From assembly GCF_000317575.1 (NCBI RefSeq), contig NC_019748.1:4422501-4486500 (forward strand): a stretch of 64,000 bases of DNA, in the 5' to 3' direction. Origin of the DNA: Stanieria cyanosphaera PCC 7437. GTDB lineage: Bacteria; Cyanobacteriota; Cyanobacteriia; Cyanobacteriales; Xenococcaceae. A model generated the notes under the pieces. That model saw only the letters and a list, made by a program, of their open reading frames with translations. It was not told the origin of the DNA and made no database searches. Positions 48,243-56,696 of this stretch are shown piece after piece (the stretch's first letter is position 1; every line of letters starts with the position of its first letter). The position numbers and the translations under genes are program-made.

Positions 48243-49013
48243 CTACCAAGGTAAAACACTGCCATCCCAACTAAAAAATTTACCACTATCATTAAGATTC
48301 AAGTTTGATAGTACTATCAATAATTGATTGACAGTTCTTTCTACAGCAAACAATTTGTTTGAAGGAACATTTTTTTGAAAAGGTTGGGAAAGTTCGGTAT
48401 CGGTTGTGCCTGGATGAAGAGTAACAACAATAGTTTGAGGACATCTTCGACTATACTCTATTGCTACTGTTTTCATAAACATATTTAAGGCTGCTTTGGA
48501 AGCACGATAACCATACCATCCTCCTAGTTGATTATCACCGATACTACCAACTTTGGCGGAAATAGCAGCAAAAATACTAGGTTGTTTGTGTCGCAACAAA
48601 GGTAATAAATATTTAGCTAATAAAACCGAACCCATACTATTAACTTGAAAGTAGCGGATTAAATGTTCGGGTTCAATTTGTTTAAGACTTTTTTCAGGTT
48701 GTAGTTTATCTTCGTGAAGAATACCAACACAGTTAATTACTAAATGAAGTTGAGTGATTTCTGAATTAATTTTGGCTACGGCTGTAGCTATTTGTGATTC
48801 ATTAGTAACATCTAAACCAAGAATAACTAATCGATCGCAAAATTGTTCGGCTAAAGAGATTAATTCAATTGCAGATTCTTGATCGCGATAGGTAGCATAA
48901 AGTTTATTAATTCTAGTATCTAATAATAACTGACGCACAAAACCTAGACCGATACCTCGACTAGCACCAACAATGAGAACATTAAGATGGTCAATTCCAG
49001 CTAAAACAGTCAT
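48243..49013 (-). CDS. short-chain dehydrogenase/reductase
   Basis: A 256-residue classical SDR: Rossmann motif LIVGASRGIGLGFVRQLL (near residues 11-28) and catalytic WYGYRASKAALNMF (YxxxK) with the Ser of ISAKVGSIGDN before it. The VINCVGILHEDKLQPEKSL segment is typical of a subgroup near C-factor-like SDRs. I start at MTVLAGIDHL (49013); an ATG at 49055 would add 14 low-complexity residues. It lies 64 bases downstream of cbiO on the same strand, so it may be the last gene of the metal-uptake operon. Substrate unknown. Confidence 0.85.
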   Translation of the reverse strand: MTVLAGIDHLNVLIVGASRGIGLGFVRQLLLDTRINKLYATYRDQESAIELISLAEQFCDRLVILGLDVTNESQIATAVAKINSEITQLHLVINCVGILHEDKLQPEKSLKQIEPEHLIRYFQVNSMGSVLLAKYLLPLLRHKQPSIFAAISAKVGSIGDNQLGGWYGYRASKAALNMFMKTVAIEYSRRCPQTIVVTLHPGTTDTELSQPFQKNVPSNKLFAVERTVNQLLIVLSNLNLNDSGKFFSWDGSVLPW

Positions 49014-49077
49014 GAAGATCAATTTTATATTTAAATTTTTATTGCTTTCGTTCATGTGTCGAAGGTACTCAGACTTC

Positions 49078-49854
49078 TCACGGCGAACCCTGCTTTGACT
49101 TCGTAAGAGAATGAGGCACTTCTAACCCATTGGCTTCCATTAAAACCCGATCGCTCATAATTTTAGCAGGCAAACCATCCGCTACAACAGTTCCTTGATT
49201 CAGTAGAATAACGCGATCGCATATTTCTAAAATTAATTCTAAATCGTGGGAAGATATCATAATCGTTTCTGCCGAAGTTTTTAAAAAATCGATTAATCTT
49301 CTTCTTGAGCGTAAATCTAAATTAGCACTAGGTTCATCATAGAGTAAAATTTTGGGACGCATAGCTAAGACTGATGCGATCGCCACCATACATTTTTCAC
49401 CACCAGAGAGTTGATGAGGAATTCTGTCTGCTAAATGACTCACGCCTGTTAAAGACAGTGCTTCATTGACACGATGTTGTACTTCTTGAGGAGACAAACC
49501 CATATTTTCTGGTCCAAAAGCAATATCATCTCTAACAGTAGGACAAAATAATTGGTCTTCAGGATTTTGAAAAACTAAACCAATTTCTGAACGAAACTCT
49601 CCAGGTTTTACTAGGCGATCAAATAATTTTATTTCGCCATAGCTAGGAGTCATAACTCCACAAAGATTTAAAAATAAAGTAGTTTTTCCTGCTCCATTAG
49701 CTCCAATTAAACCAACACTTTCTCCCAGACCAATTTTTAAATTAATATCAGTTAAAGCTGAATAATTTTGCTGATAATTAAAACACAAATTACTAACTTG
49801 CAACGCTGTAACATTTAATTTATTTTGTGGAAAAATTCTAGTTAGTTCTTTCAT
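49078..49854 (-). CDS. cbiO: ECF/CbiO-type ABC transporter ATPase (cobalt/nickel)
   Basis: A 258-residue ATPase with Walker A GANGAGKTT, Q-loop, LSGGEKCMVAIA signature and Walker B ILLYDEPSANLD. It would power the CbiM/CbiQ transporter immediately upstream in the operon. Both cobalt and nickel ECF transporters use this ATPase; substrate depends on CbiM and its partners. It follows cbiQ by 32 bases. Confidence 0.9.
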   Translation of the reverse strand: MKELTRIFPQNKLNVTALQVSNLCFNYQQNYSALTDINLKIGLGESVGLIGANGAGKTTLFLNLCGVMTPSYGEIKLFDRLVKPGEFRSEIGLVFQNPEDQLFCPTVRDDIAFGPENMGLSPQEVQHRVNEALSLTGVSHLADRIPHQLSGGEKCMVAIASVLAMRPKILLYDEPSANLDLRSRRRLIDFLKTSAETIMISSHDLELILEICDRVILLNQGTVVADGLPAKIMSDRVLMEANGLEVPHSLTKSKQGSP

Positions 49855-49886
49855 TCGACTTGGAGCAATAAAATAAAATCAGAATT

Positions 49887-50678
49887 CTAATAATTAATAG
49901 ACAAAAATACTTCGGCTAAAACTAATGATAATGCTAACAACAAACATATCATCATAGCATTAAAACTATATCTATCTCTAGTGATATTTTTAATGATTAC
50001 TCCAGAATTTTTTGGTTTATTTTGATAACCATAACCTCGTAAAACCATAGCTTGATAAACTCGCTGAGACTGCTCGTAACTTCTAATTAATAAACTACCA
50101 GTTAATTGAGCTAAAATTCTTAAATTACGGTAATTAAGTTTTTTACTGTCAAATCCTTTTAGTTTGATTGCTCTTTGCATTGTTACTAACATATCACCCA
50201 ACTGTTCCAAATAACGATACGCCAATAAAGTCATATCTACCATAATTGCAGGAAGTCCCAACGAGCGTATTGCTTTAATACTAGTTAAAAATGGTGCAGT
50301 TCCAAATAAAACCAAACTAACAGTTAGAATACAAAAAAAACGAACAGAAACCAAAAAAGTTGCTTGTAATCCTTCTTGTTTAATTGTCAACCATCCCAAT
50401 TGCCAAATTACAGTATCTCCTGCTAAAAAAGGAAGTAAAATTACTACACTTAAAATAAACCAGCCAGGATAACGTAATCTAGAAATCAAAAAAGTAAAAG
50501 GTAATTTAGACAAACCATAAATAATACCAGCAATTAATAAAATAACTGGCAATAAAATAAGTTTTTGCACAAAAGCAAAAGCAAATATTAATCCTAATAA
50601 ACCGACAAATTTATAGGTCTGTCGCCATTGATGAATTGGAGAGTTTAAATAAGCATATCGATCTAAAGCTAGCTTCAT
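49887..50678 (-). CDS. cbiQ: ECF transporter T component CbiQ
   Basis: A 263-residue membrane protein with about five hydrophobic segments and the two conserved Ala-Arg-Gly-type coupling motifs near the end (RAIKLKGF, MVLRGYG), which contact the ATPase. It lies seven bases after cbiM and before cbiO, the standard order of a cobalt/nickel ECF transporter. Confidence 0.9.
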   Translation of the reverse strand: MKLALDRYAYLNSPIHQWRQTYKFVGLLGLIFAFAFVQKLILLPVILLIAGIIYGLSKLPFTFLISRLRYPGWFILSVVILLPFLAGDTVIWQLGWLTIKQEGLQATFLVSVRFFCILTVSLVLFGTAPFLTSIKAIRSLGLPAIMVDMTLLAYRYLEQLGDMLVTMQRAIKLKGFDSKKLNYRNLRILAQLTGSLLIRSYEQSQRVYQAMVLRGYGYQNKPKNSGVIIKNITRDRYSFNAMMICLLLALSLVLAEVFLSINY

Positions 50679-50685
50679 TAGTCAA

Positions 50686-51324
50686 TCACCCTTTCAGAAT
50701 TTCGGGTTTAACTTTATCTAAAAACACAACCAACATCATCGTAAAAATTCCTTCTAATAAAGCTTGAATCAAATACCCAACCAAAGAAAACAAAATTAAG
50801 TTTTTTTCAGTTTGTACATTCAAATCTTGAGAAATGTTAGTAATTGTAATGACGACGAAAATTAAGGCTGATAATCCTAAAGAAACCGCACCAGCTAAAG
50901 CAGCTAAAATTCTCGTCCACAACTGTTTTCTATGATTAATACGATTTCTGAGTTGAAACAAATGATAAGCCAATAAAGCAGGAATACCCATCATGGCAGC
51001 ATTAACACCTAAAGTAGATAAACCGCCATGCTGAAACATAACCGCCTGAAAAAATAAACCAATCAAAATAGCAGGAAAAGCATAATAACCCAAAATAGTT
51101 CCCATCATGCCATTTAAGACCAAATGAAGGCTAGTTGGTGGCAGAGGAATATGAATTAAAGAAGCGACAAAAAAAGCTGCTGTTAGTAGCGATGCTTTAG
51201 GAATTTGTTGAGAAGGATTAGTGGTACGGTTAATTTTGCGTAGACAATACCAAGTAACACCACCAGTAAGAGCATAACCAGCAATACAAAGACTTGGAGG
51301 AATAAAACCATCAGGAATATGCAT
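50686..51324 (-). CDS. cbiM: ECF transporter substrate-binding component CbiM
   Basis: A 212-residue membrane protein beginning MHIPDGFIPPSLCIAGYALT. The N-terminal Met-His is the conserved metal-binding start of CbiM/NikM, which coordinates Co2+ or Ni2+. Further motifs (FFQAVMFQHGGLSTLGVNA, LHLVLNGMMGTILGY) match. Since cobalt and nickel variants share these motifs, the metal cannot be decided from sequence alone; the window also encodes nickel (UreE/F) and cobalamin (CobQ) users. Confidence 0.93.
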   Translation of the reverse strand: MHIPDGFIPPSLCIAGYALTGGVTWYCLRKINRTTNPSQQIPKASLLTAAFFVASLIHIPLPPTSLHLVLNGMMGTILGYYAFPAILIGLFFQAVMFQHGGLSTLGVNAAMMGIPALLAYHLFQLRNRINHRKQLWTRILAALAGAVSLGLSALIFVVITITNISQDLNVQTEKNLILFSLVGYLIQALLEGIFTMMLVVFLDKVKPEILKG

Positions 51325-51374
51325 TCAATTAGCCAAAAATAACAATTGCCAGTAGTAAAACTACATCCAAAACA

Positions 51375-51860
51375 TCATTGTTGTGGTGCTTTTTTTCGAG
51401 AGAAAAATAAAGCTGTGCCGATAAATCCCCAAATACCAACCGCAGCCATTACTATTTTTTGTACAGGATTATAAATAGCATTATTAGAAGAAGCTAGCTC
51501 TTGGGAATTATTTGTTTCTGTTTCAGAAGCTAAAATTGCATTTTCGGGAATCGTAATTATTTTGCCATGTCCAGCTTGACGTACTTTGACATCCCAGTTA
51601 CCCGATTGCTCACTATTCGGGACAAAAACAAATTTTCCTTCTTGATCGGTTGTTCCTGTCAACCAGGGACGGCTAGGATCGTTAGGAGCATAAATTACTA
51701 CTTGAGCATTACTCATCGGCGTACCATCATCGTAAGTAGCTTGAATTTCTAATGCTTGAGTGGAACTATAACCAATTTGCGCACCGTGAGCTAAAACTTG
51801 CTTGCCATTTCCTAACATAGGCAATAAAACTATCAAAATTAACCAATTCCTCTTATTCAT
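51375..51860 (-). CDS. CbiL/NikL-like exported accessory protein of the ECF metal transporter
   Basis: A 161-residue protein: signal peptide 1-24 (LILIVLLPMLGNGKQVLA), a beta-rich Ig-like domain at about 25-108 (ATYDDGTPMSNAQVVIYAPN; GTTDQEGKFVFVP), a linker, and a C-terminal membrane segment at 135-154. Cleavage after VLA would expose His25 as residue 1. A second His is H98 in RQAGHGK. Such Ig-like proteins accompany CbiM/NikM modules as extra components (NikL or CbiL type). It lies 50 bases upstream of cbiM. An N-terminal His is a common metal ligand, so a periplasmic metal-handling role is likely but inferred. Confidence 0.75.
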   Translation of the reverse strand: MNKRNWLILIVLLPMLGNGKQVLAHGAQIGYSSTQALEIQATYDDGTPMSNAQVVIYAPNDPSRPWLTGTTDQEGKFVFVPNSEQSGNWDVKVRQAGHGKIITIPENAILASETETNNSQELASSNNAIYNPVQKIVMAAVGIWGFIGTALFFSRKKAPQQ

Positions 51861-51946
51861 AACTAATTGATTGCTACCAATTTAAAATTGTAGAGTTTAA
51901 ATTCTCGAGCTACCTGATTTTCCCCTAATTTCCTCAAGAATTTCAA

Positions 51947-52807
51947 TTATTGGGATTTAATTGCACAATGTCCTTCTCCGACATGAGCTAATCCTGCGAT
52001 CGCATTTTGCCATTTTTGATAATTGTCTGGAGATAATCTTTCTTGAAGTTGACTTTGATCGACTTCTAATTTTCCTGCTGTGGCTAACTCAGCTAATGGT
52101 TGAAAACCCAATGCTTCTTGATTCAAGACATCTGTAGCTGATGCTGATTGATCTCCGAATAAGTGATCGAAATGAAAAGTAGTTTCTAATTCTCCTGTGG
52201 CATCTGGTTGGACAATTCCTTTTCTTTCTTCTCCCACAAATTCACCGCAAACATATTCAACTGGATAATTAACTCCAATTAAAAAGTTAATTGTTTGACC
52301 ATCTTTTTCTGCTATTCCATCCATATAAATTGTTTGTCCACTAGCAGGAGCATCTTGCGCCGGAACTAACTTCCAACTTGAAGCATTATACGTTCCTACA
52401 GGAGCTTCAGTTTGATTCACTACAATGGGTTCAGCTTCTGCTTCTCCTTCCGCTAAATCAACAGTTTTGTTTCCTTCCAAAAGAACAACTTCTTCTTGAG
52501 GTTTAATTTCCTGCTTGGTTTCTGGATCAAAAGGAGCTTCCGTTACATAAGCTTTGACATCCGCTAACGTTACATAAAGATGATTGAAATTTATTTGCCA
52601 GCCATCCTTAGACACAAAACCTTGACGGACAAAATCTTCACCATTTGCAACTAAAGTTAACATTCCTGTTTCAGCAGCAACCGCCTCAGTTTCATTTTTG
52701 TTAAGATTTGTTGACGGACTACAACTACTAAGCCAGGATGAAGCAATTGCGATCGCGCCGAAGGCGAGGCACTGCGTGATCGCAATTAGAATTGAGAATT
52801 TATTCAT
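51947..52807 (-). CDS. uncharacterised lipoprotein with His/Cys motifs, metal-transport associated
   Basis: A 286-residue lipoprotein with lipobox SWLSSC (C29). The mature part is beta-rich. Candidate metal ligands are C187 (VEYVCGEF), H212 and H215 (FHFDHLFGD), and H275, H280, C281 (HVGEGHC near the C-terminus). I do not recognise a named function; DUF4382-like proteins are the nearest in style. It is the first gene of the minus-strand operon that continues into the CbiL-like protein and CbiMQO. The signal peptide is partly encoded by a palindromic repeat (52750-52784). Confidence 0.7.
   Translation of the reverse strand: MNKFSILIAITQCLAFGAIAIASSWLSSCSPSTNLNKNETEAVAAETGMLTLVANGEDFVRQGFVSKDGWQINFNHLYVTLADVKAYVTEAPFDPETKQEIKPQEEVVLLEGNKTVDLAEGEAEAEPIVVNQTEAPVGTYNASSWKLVPAQDAPASGQTIYMDGIAEKDGQTINFLIGVNYPVEYVCGEFVGEERKGIVQPDATGELETTFHFDHLFGDQSASATDVLNQEALGFQPLAELATAGKLEVDQSQLQERLSPDNYQKWQNAIAGLAHVGEGHCAIKSQ
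52746..52788. repeat. palindromic repeat inside the lipoprotein signal peptide
   Basis: The outer 10-base arms aattgcgatc / gatcgcaatt enclose cgccgaaggcgaggcactgcgt. The element is read in frame as IAITQCLAFGAIAI in the signal peptide. The inner 19 bases (cgaggcactgcgtgatcgc) recur with three changes at 3302-3320. Confidence 0.7.
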
Positions 52808-53312
52808 GCTGAAGTAAATAATTACACTAATATCTTTTAGTCTTCTAAATTACATCAGCCTTTTTCAATGCCCTCCTAGGGGATTTTAGCGTTTTTTTTG
52901 CCTTTATTTAATCTTTGAATCTTTAGTACAAGAGTTTGCCCAAAACTTGATTTTTAAAAGAATATTTTTATCTGTGCCATTCTTTCGTTAAATTACTTAC
53001 AATGCCAAAGAGAGATCTATTAAAATTTAGTTCAAAGTTTCTTTACAATTTTCATGAATAAACAGCATAATTCCTGCGAAAACTTCACCACATTTCCAAC
53101 AATCGAAGCTAAAATCGGAAAGAATTATGTTTTTTTAGTTGAAAATACCCAAAGCCAAAATTGCTTAATTAAAACTAAGCTAAGGGAAGGGGAATTTTTA
53201 GTGCTTACGCCTATTATGTGTTAGCACATTGATTAGATTGAGGTTGAGCCACAACCAAAAATAAATACAGTTAATTTTGACAAATTTACTGAAGGAGCAA
53301 GAGGAAAACGGC
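52808..53312. other. divergent upstream region of the metal operon and sigA
   Basis: About 505 bases. It holds the small ORF at 53054 and both promoters. I looked for the conserved core of a cobalamin riboswitch upstream of 52807 and did not see it. A ccctcctagggg inverted repeat followed on the plus strand by a T-run lies at 52868-52905. Confidence 0.5.
53054..53224 (+). CDS. possible small protein upstream of sigA
   Basis: A 56-codon ORF starting MNKQHNSCENFTTFPTIEAK and ending EFLVLTPIMC. Codon use and the mix of residues look protein-like (VFLVEN, CLIKTKLREGEFLVLTP). It ends 88 bases before the sigA ATG, in the same direction. No family recognised. It could be a genuine small protein, or an open leader region. 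Confidence 0.4.
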   Translation: MNKQHNSCENFTTFPTIEAKIGKNYVFLVENTQSQNCLIKTKLREGEFLVLTPIMC

Positions 53313-54431
53313 ATGACGCAGGCAAATCAAGTACTAGCGACCATTGAAGAGCCAAAATTAGGTTGGGAATTATTAATTGATGAAGACGTTAGCGATAACG
53401 AATTAGATGTAGAGCTAGAAGATGCAGAGACTGTTAAAACAGCATTAACTGCTGCTCGTCGTGGAGAACGTGGTCGTAAAAAACCTTATACTGAAGATTC
53501 GATTAGGATTTATTTACAAGAAATTGGTCGAATCAGACTCTTACGGGCAGAAGAAGAAATTGAATTAGCTCGGAAAATCGCTGACTTACTTGAATTAGAA
53601 AGAATCAGAGAGCGGATGGCAGATCGTCTTGAGCGCTATCCTAGTGATGCTGAGTGGGCAGAAGAAGTTAACATGAGGCTGCCTGAATTCCGCCGTCGTT
53701 TATTCTATGGCAGAAGAGCGAAAGATAAAATGGTTCAATCTAACCTGCGTCTGGTTGTCTCAATTGCCAAAAAATACATGAATCGTGGTTTATCCTTCCA
53801 AGATTTAATTCAAGAAGGTTCTTTAGGTTTGATTCGAGCAGCCGAGAAATTTGACCACGAAAAAGGCTATAAATTCTCTACCTATGCTACTTGGTGGATC
53901 AGACAGGCAATTACCAGAGCGATCGCAGATCAATCTCGGACAATTCGTCTTCCTGTCCATTTATATGAAACTATCTCTCGAATCAAGAAAACTACCAAAC
54001 TTCTATCTCAAGAAATGGGACGTAAACCTACCGAGGAAGAAATTGCTACTCGGATGGAAATGACGATTGAGAAGTTAAGATTTATTGCTAAATCTGCTCA
54101 ATTGCCTATTTCTCTAGAAACTCCTATTGGTAAGGAAGAAGATTCTCGTTTGGGAGATTTTATCGAAGCTGATGGTGAAACTCCAGAAGATCAAGTCTCA
54201 AAGAGTCTGTTGCGAGAAGATCTAGAAAATGTGCTTGATACTTTAAGCCCTCGCGAACGAGACGTACTTCGTTTACGTTATGGTTTAGATGACGGAAGAA
54301 TGAAAACTTTGGAAGAGATTGGACAAATCTTCAACGTTACCCGCGAGCGTATCCGTCAAATTGAGGCTAAAGCTTTGCGTAAACTACGTCATCCCAACCG
54401 TAACAGCATTCTTAAAGAATATATTCGTTAA
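53313..54431 (+). CDS. sigA: RNA polymerase principal sigma factor SigA
   Basis: A 372-residue sigma-70. Region 1.2 ([16 protein letters not shown]), region 2 ([40 protein letters not shown]), region 3 and region 4.2 ([20 protein letters not shown]) are complete. The short acidic region 1.1-like start and the ending [10 protein letters not shown] match the group 1 sigma of cyanobacteria. I prefer the ATG at 53313 (after agaggaaaac) to a TTG at 53277. Group 2 paralogs are similar, so identity as the essential SigA rests on the overall likeness. Confidence 0.88.
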   Translation: MTQANQVLATIEEPKLGWELLIDEDVSDNELDVELEDAETVKTALTAARRGERGRKKPYTEDSIRIYLQEIGRIRLLRAEEEIELARKIADLLELERIRERMADRLERYPSDAEWAEEVNMRLPEFRRRLFYGRRAKDKMVQSNLRLVVSIAKKYMNRGLSFQDLIQEGSLGLIRAAEKFDHEKGYKFSTYATWWIRQAITRAIADQSRTIRLPVHLYETISRIKKTTKLLSQEMGRKPTEEEIATRMEMTIEKLRFIAKSAQLPISLETPIGKEEDSRLGDFIEADGETPEDQVSKSLLREDLENVLDTLSPRERDVLRLRYGLDDGRMKTLEEIGQIFNVTRERIRQIEAKALRKLRHPNRNSILKEYIR

Positions 54432-54488
54432 GTCAAATCAATCTACTATCGTTTCCGCGTTGGCGGTAAGCGTGACGGGGCGTATCAA

Positions 54489-54520
54489 CCGATGAGGTTT
54501 TCTCATCGGATTGCCCTTTG
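54489..54520 (+). terminator. hairpin downstream of sigA
   Basis: Stem ccgatgag / ctcatcgg with a gtttt loop, followed by attgccctttgat. A stable 8-bp stem but only a weak T-run, about 58 bases after the sigA stop. Possible terminator. Confidence 0.45.
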
Positions 54521-54563
54521 ATATGAAGTACTTTTGATATAGTTACACCTTAGTAAATAAAAA

Positions 54564-54609
54564 GTAGAGACGTTGCTTCGCACCCTTCGGGAACATAAAG
54601 CGTCTGTAC
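54564..54609. repeat. 46-base dispersed repeat, copy 2 (inverted)
   Basis: Starts gtagagacgttgcttc and ends aaagcgtctgtac. Its reverse complement equals 15523-15568 except for one base. It lies between the convergent ends of sigA and the antiporter gene, next to gcgcgaagcgtcag sequence. Confidence 0.8.
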
Positions 54610-54700
54610 AAAAGCGCGAAGCGTCAGAAGCATGAACGAAGGAGCAAAAAAAGGGGCAAGCCCCTGCCCAAGAATTTTATAGAATAAAGCGAACTTGAGA

Positions 54701-55810
54701 TCACAAATGTCTATCCATTTTTTTCTTACGTCTGGCTTGTCGTTCCTGTAACATAGCTGCAACTAAAGTAATTACAGTCAAAGGAATCACAAAGAAAAGC
54801 ATGATAGTAGTGTAGACAGGTAAACTATCGTGATTAATAGCATTTAAAATTAGGTAACCAACGTAAGCCAGATAGTAAAAAACAAATAGTAATCCTTCCC
54901 AACGATTAATTTGATTACCAGAATAAAAAATTGGTAAACAGGCAAAAGCAACTGCGATCGCTACAGGAACATCAAATTCTATAATAGATTCAGAAACATT
55001 GAGTCCATTTGGTGCAACTATTCCTGCCAATCCCAATACTGCCAAAATATTAAAAATATTACTTCCCAAGACATTACCAACCGCAATATCCCTTTCACCA
55101 CGAAGACTAGCAATTACAGAAGTAGCAAGTTCGGGTAAAGAAGTTCCTGCCGAAACAATGGTCAATCCAATCAACAAATCACTGACTCCCAAAGCCCGAG
55201 CGATCGTGGTTGCTGAATCAACAAGCCAACGAGAACCTAATACTAATAATCCTAAACCACCAACAATAAAAACTAAATCTTTGAACCAAATTATTCTAGA
55301 ACGTTCGCCAGTATAACCATATTCTCTAGTAAATTCATCTTGCTCAGAATTATTGTTTGGTTGACGACTTTGATAAACCAAAGAAAGCGTATATATAACA
55401 CCCCCCACAAAAAAAATAATTCCATCTACTCGACTGATTTTGCCATCTAGTCCAAACATCAATAGAAGAATAGATACCCCAATCATAATTGGTACATCAG
55501 AACGAATTAACTGTCTAGTTACTATCAAAGGAGTTACTAAAGCAGACAAACCAAGAATCAATAAAACATTAAAAATATTACTTCCCACCACATTACCAAC
55601 CGCCAGATCTGCTTGCCCAGCCCAACTAGACATGACACTGACTGCCATTTCTGGAGAAGAAGTACCATAAGCAACAATAGTTAGTCCAATAATTAAAGGG
55701 GGGATACCTAATATCCCTGCTAAATTAGATGCTCCCTTGACTAATAATTCTGCACCAATAACTAAAAGTACCAGTCCACCAAATAAAATTAAAAATGTTA
55801 TTAAAGTCAT
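54701..55810 (-). CDS. calcium/sodium antiporter family (CaCA, YrbG-like)
   Basis: A 369-residue membrane protein with two internal repeats. Each has the alpha-repeat signature: GNVVGSNIFNVLLILG (early) and GNVLGSNIFNILAVLG (late), with the partner motifs YGTSSPEMAVSV and AGTSLPELATSV. About ten to eleven membrane segments. The family exchanges Ca2+ for Na+ or H+ across the membrane. The C-terminus is basic (RQARRKKKMDRHL). Confidence 0.92.
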   Translation of the reverse strand: MTLITFLILFGGLVLLVIGAELLVKGASNLAGILGIPPLIIGLTIVAYGTSSPEMAVSVMSSWAGQADLAVGNVVGSNIFNVLLILGLSALVTPLIVTRQLIRSDVPIMIGVSILLLMFGLDGKISRVDGIIFFVGGVIYTLSLVYQSRQPNNNSEQDEFTREYGYTGERSRIIWFKDLVFIVGGLGLLVLGSRWLVDSATTIARALGVSDLLIGLTIVSAGTSLPELATSVIASLRGERDIAVGNVLGSNIFNILAVLGLAGIVAPNGLNVSESIIEFDVPVAIAVAFACLPIFYSGNQINRWEGLLFVFYYLAYVGYLILNAINHDSLPVYTTIMLFFVIPLTVITLVAAMLQERQARRKKKMDRHL

Positions 55811-56215
55811 ACAAAAATATCAATATTTTCAAAAAAATGTTAAGTTATTTTGTTGAAAAATATAGCTTGAAACTGGGTTAAAACAGTTTTTAGGTAAAGC
55901 TTTGATAAAAAACAGTTAATTAACCTATCTTTCCAAATTCTTCATCAAAAAACAAAGATCTGATGTTTGCTTGTTTAACCAAAACTAAGTGGAATATAAT
56001 TCTCTATCTGCTCCTTCAACTTATAAGTTCCGTAAATTTTGCCAATCTTAGGAAACCAGATAAGGGTTCAAGCAATAAATCTTGACATAAACTATTTAAT
56101 AGTTAAATTTCATGCTGAGTTTATTCACCAAAATAAAAGTATTTTTTTTTAAGATGAATGTATAGTTTTTTATTAAATCACAATTAAGATTATTAATTGC
56201 TAATTATATAAAAAA
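55811..56215. other. intergenic region between divergent genes
   Basis: About 405 AT-rich bases with long A/T runs (for example near 56148-56155). No ORF or RNA gene is recognisable. It holds the promoters of the antiporter and of the gene at 56216. Confidence 0.5.
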
Positions 56216-56626
56216 ATGAGTTTTCTTCCTGCTAGAGCTAAACAATCAGTTTCTTATTCCAGTTTAACTATCACAAGAGCAGAAATTGCTTTATGTTGTT
56301 CTTCTTTCAAGTTAAGTTTATTCACCGCTATGCTCAATCACGGCGTACCTTTGCCAACTATTGCCGAGTCTAGCGGGTTGCAAAATAACTACACAAAAAA
56401 AGCTTTATCAGAAAATCAAGCAGAAGCACAATTAATCTGGCTGATTAAGGTTGGTGTACTCAGAAGAGAAGTAGATGGGCAAGGATTGACTGATAGTTTT
56501 CGTCTTACTCCTTTAGGAAGACAAATTGTAACTAAATGGGAAAAACAGGGTAATAGTTTGCCGAACCCTACCATGTCTGAGCGTATTATTAATCTGTTCA
56601 ATCGTTGGTCAAGATTGTCACTATAA
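56216..56626 (+). CDS. Npun_F0494-type conserved protein, probable winged-helix
   Basis: A 136-residue protein: ITRAEIALCCSSFKLSLFTA, then SGLQNNYTKKALSENQAEAQ, LIWLIKVGVLRREVDGQGLT and DSFRLTPLGRQIV. The last two resemble the recognition and wing region of a winged-helix fold. It matches, from memory, a conserved cyanobacterial family named after Npun_F0494. No function is known. It ends 70 bases before cobQ on the same strand. Confidence 0.72.
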   Translation: MSFLPARAKQSVSYSSLTITRAEIALCCSSFKLSLFTAMLNHGVPLPTIAESSGLQNNYTKKALSENQAEAQLIWLIKVGVLRREVDGQGLTDSFRLTPLGRQIVTKWEKQGNSLPNPTMSERIINLFNRWSRLSL

Positions 56627-56696
56627 TTTTCAAGCAATTCAATCTGCGTTGGTAATTGTTATAAATGTGATAAGTTTTTCAGCAGGGGATTAATCG

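Noticed and set aside
52808-53053. A cobalamin riboswitch upstream of the metal operon
   Set aside because: The conserved GCCACTG box and its partners were not found in the region.
54550-54762. A 70-codon ORF between sigA and the antiporter gene
   Set aside because: It runs through the 46-base repeat and overlaps the antiporter C-terminus.
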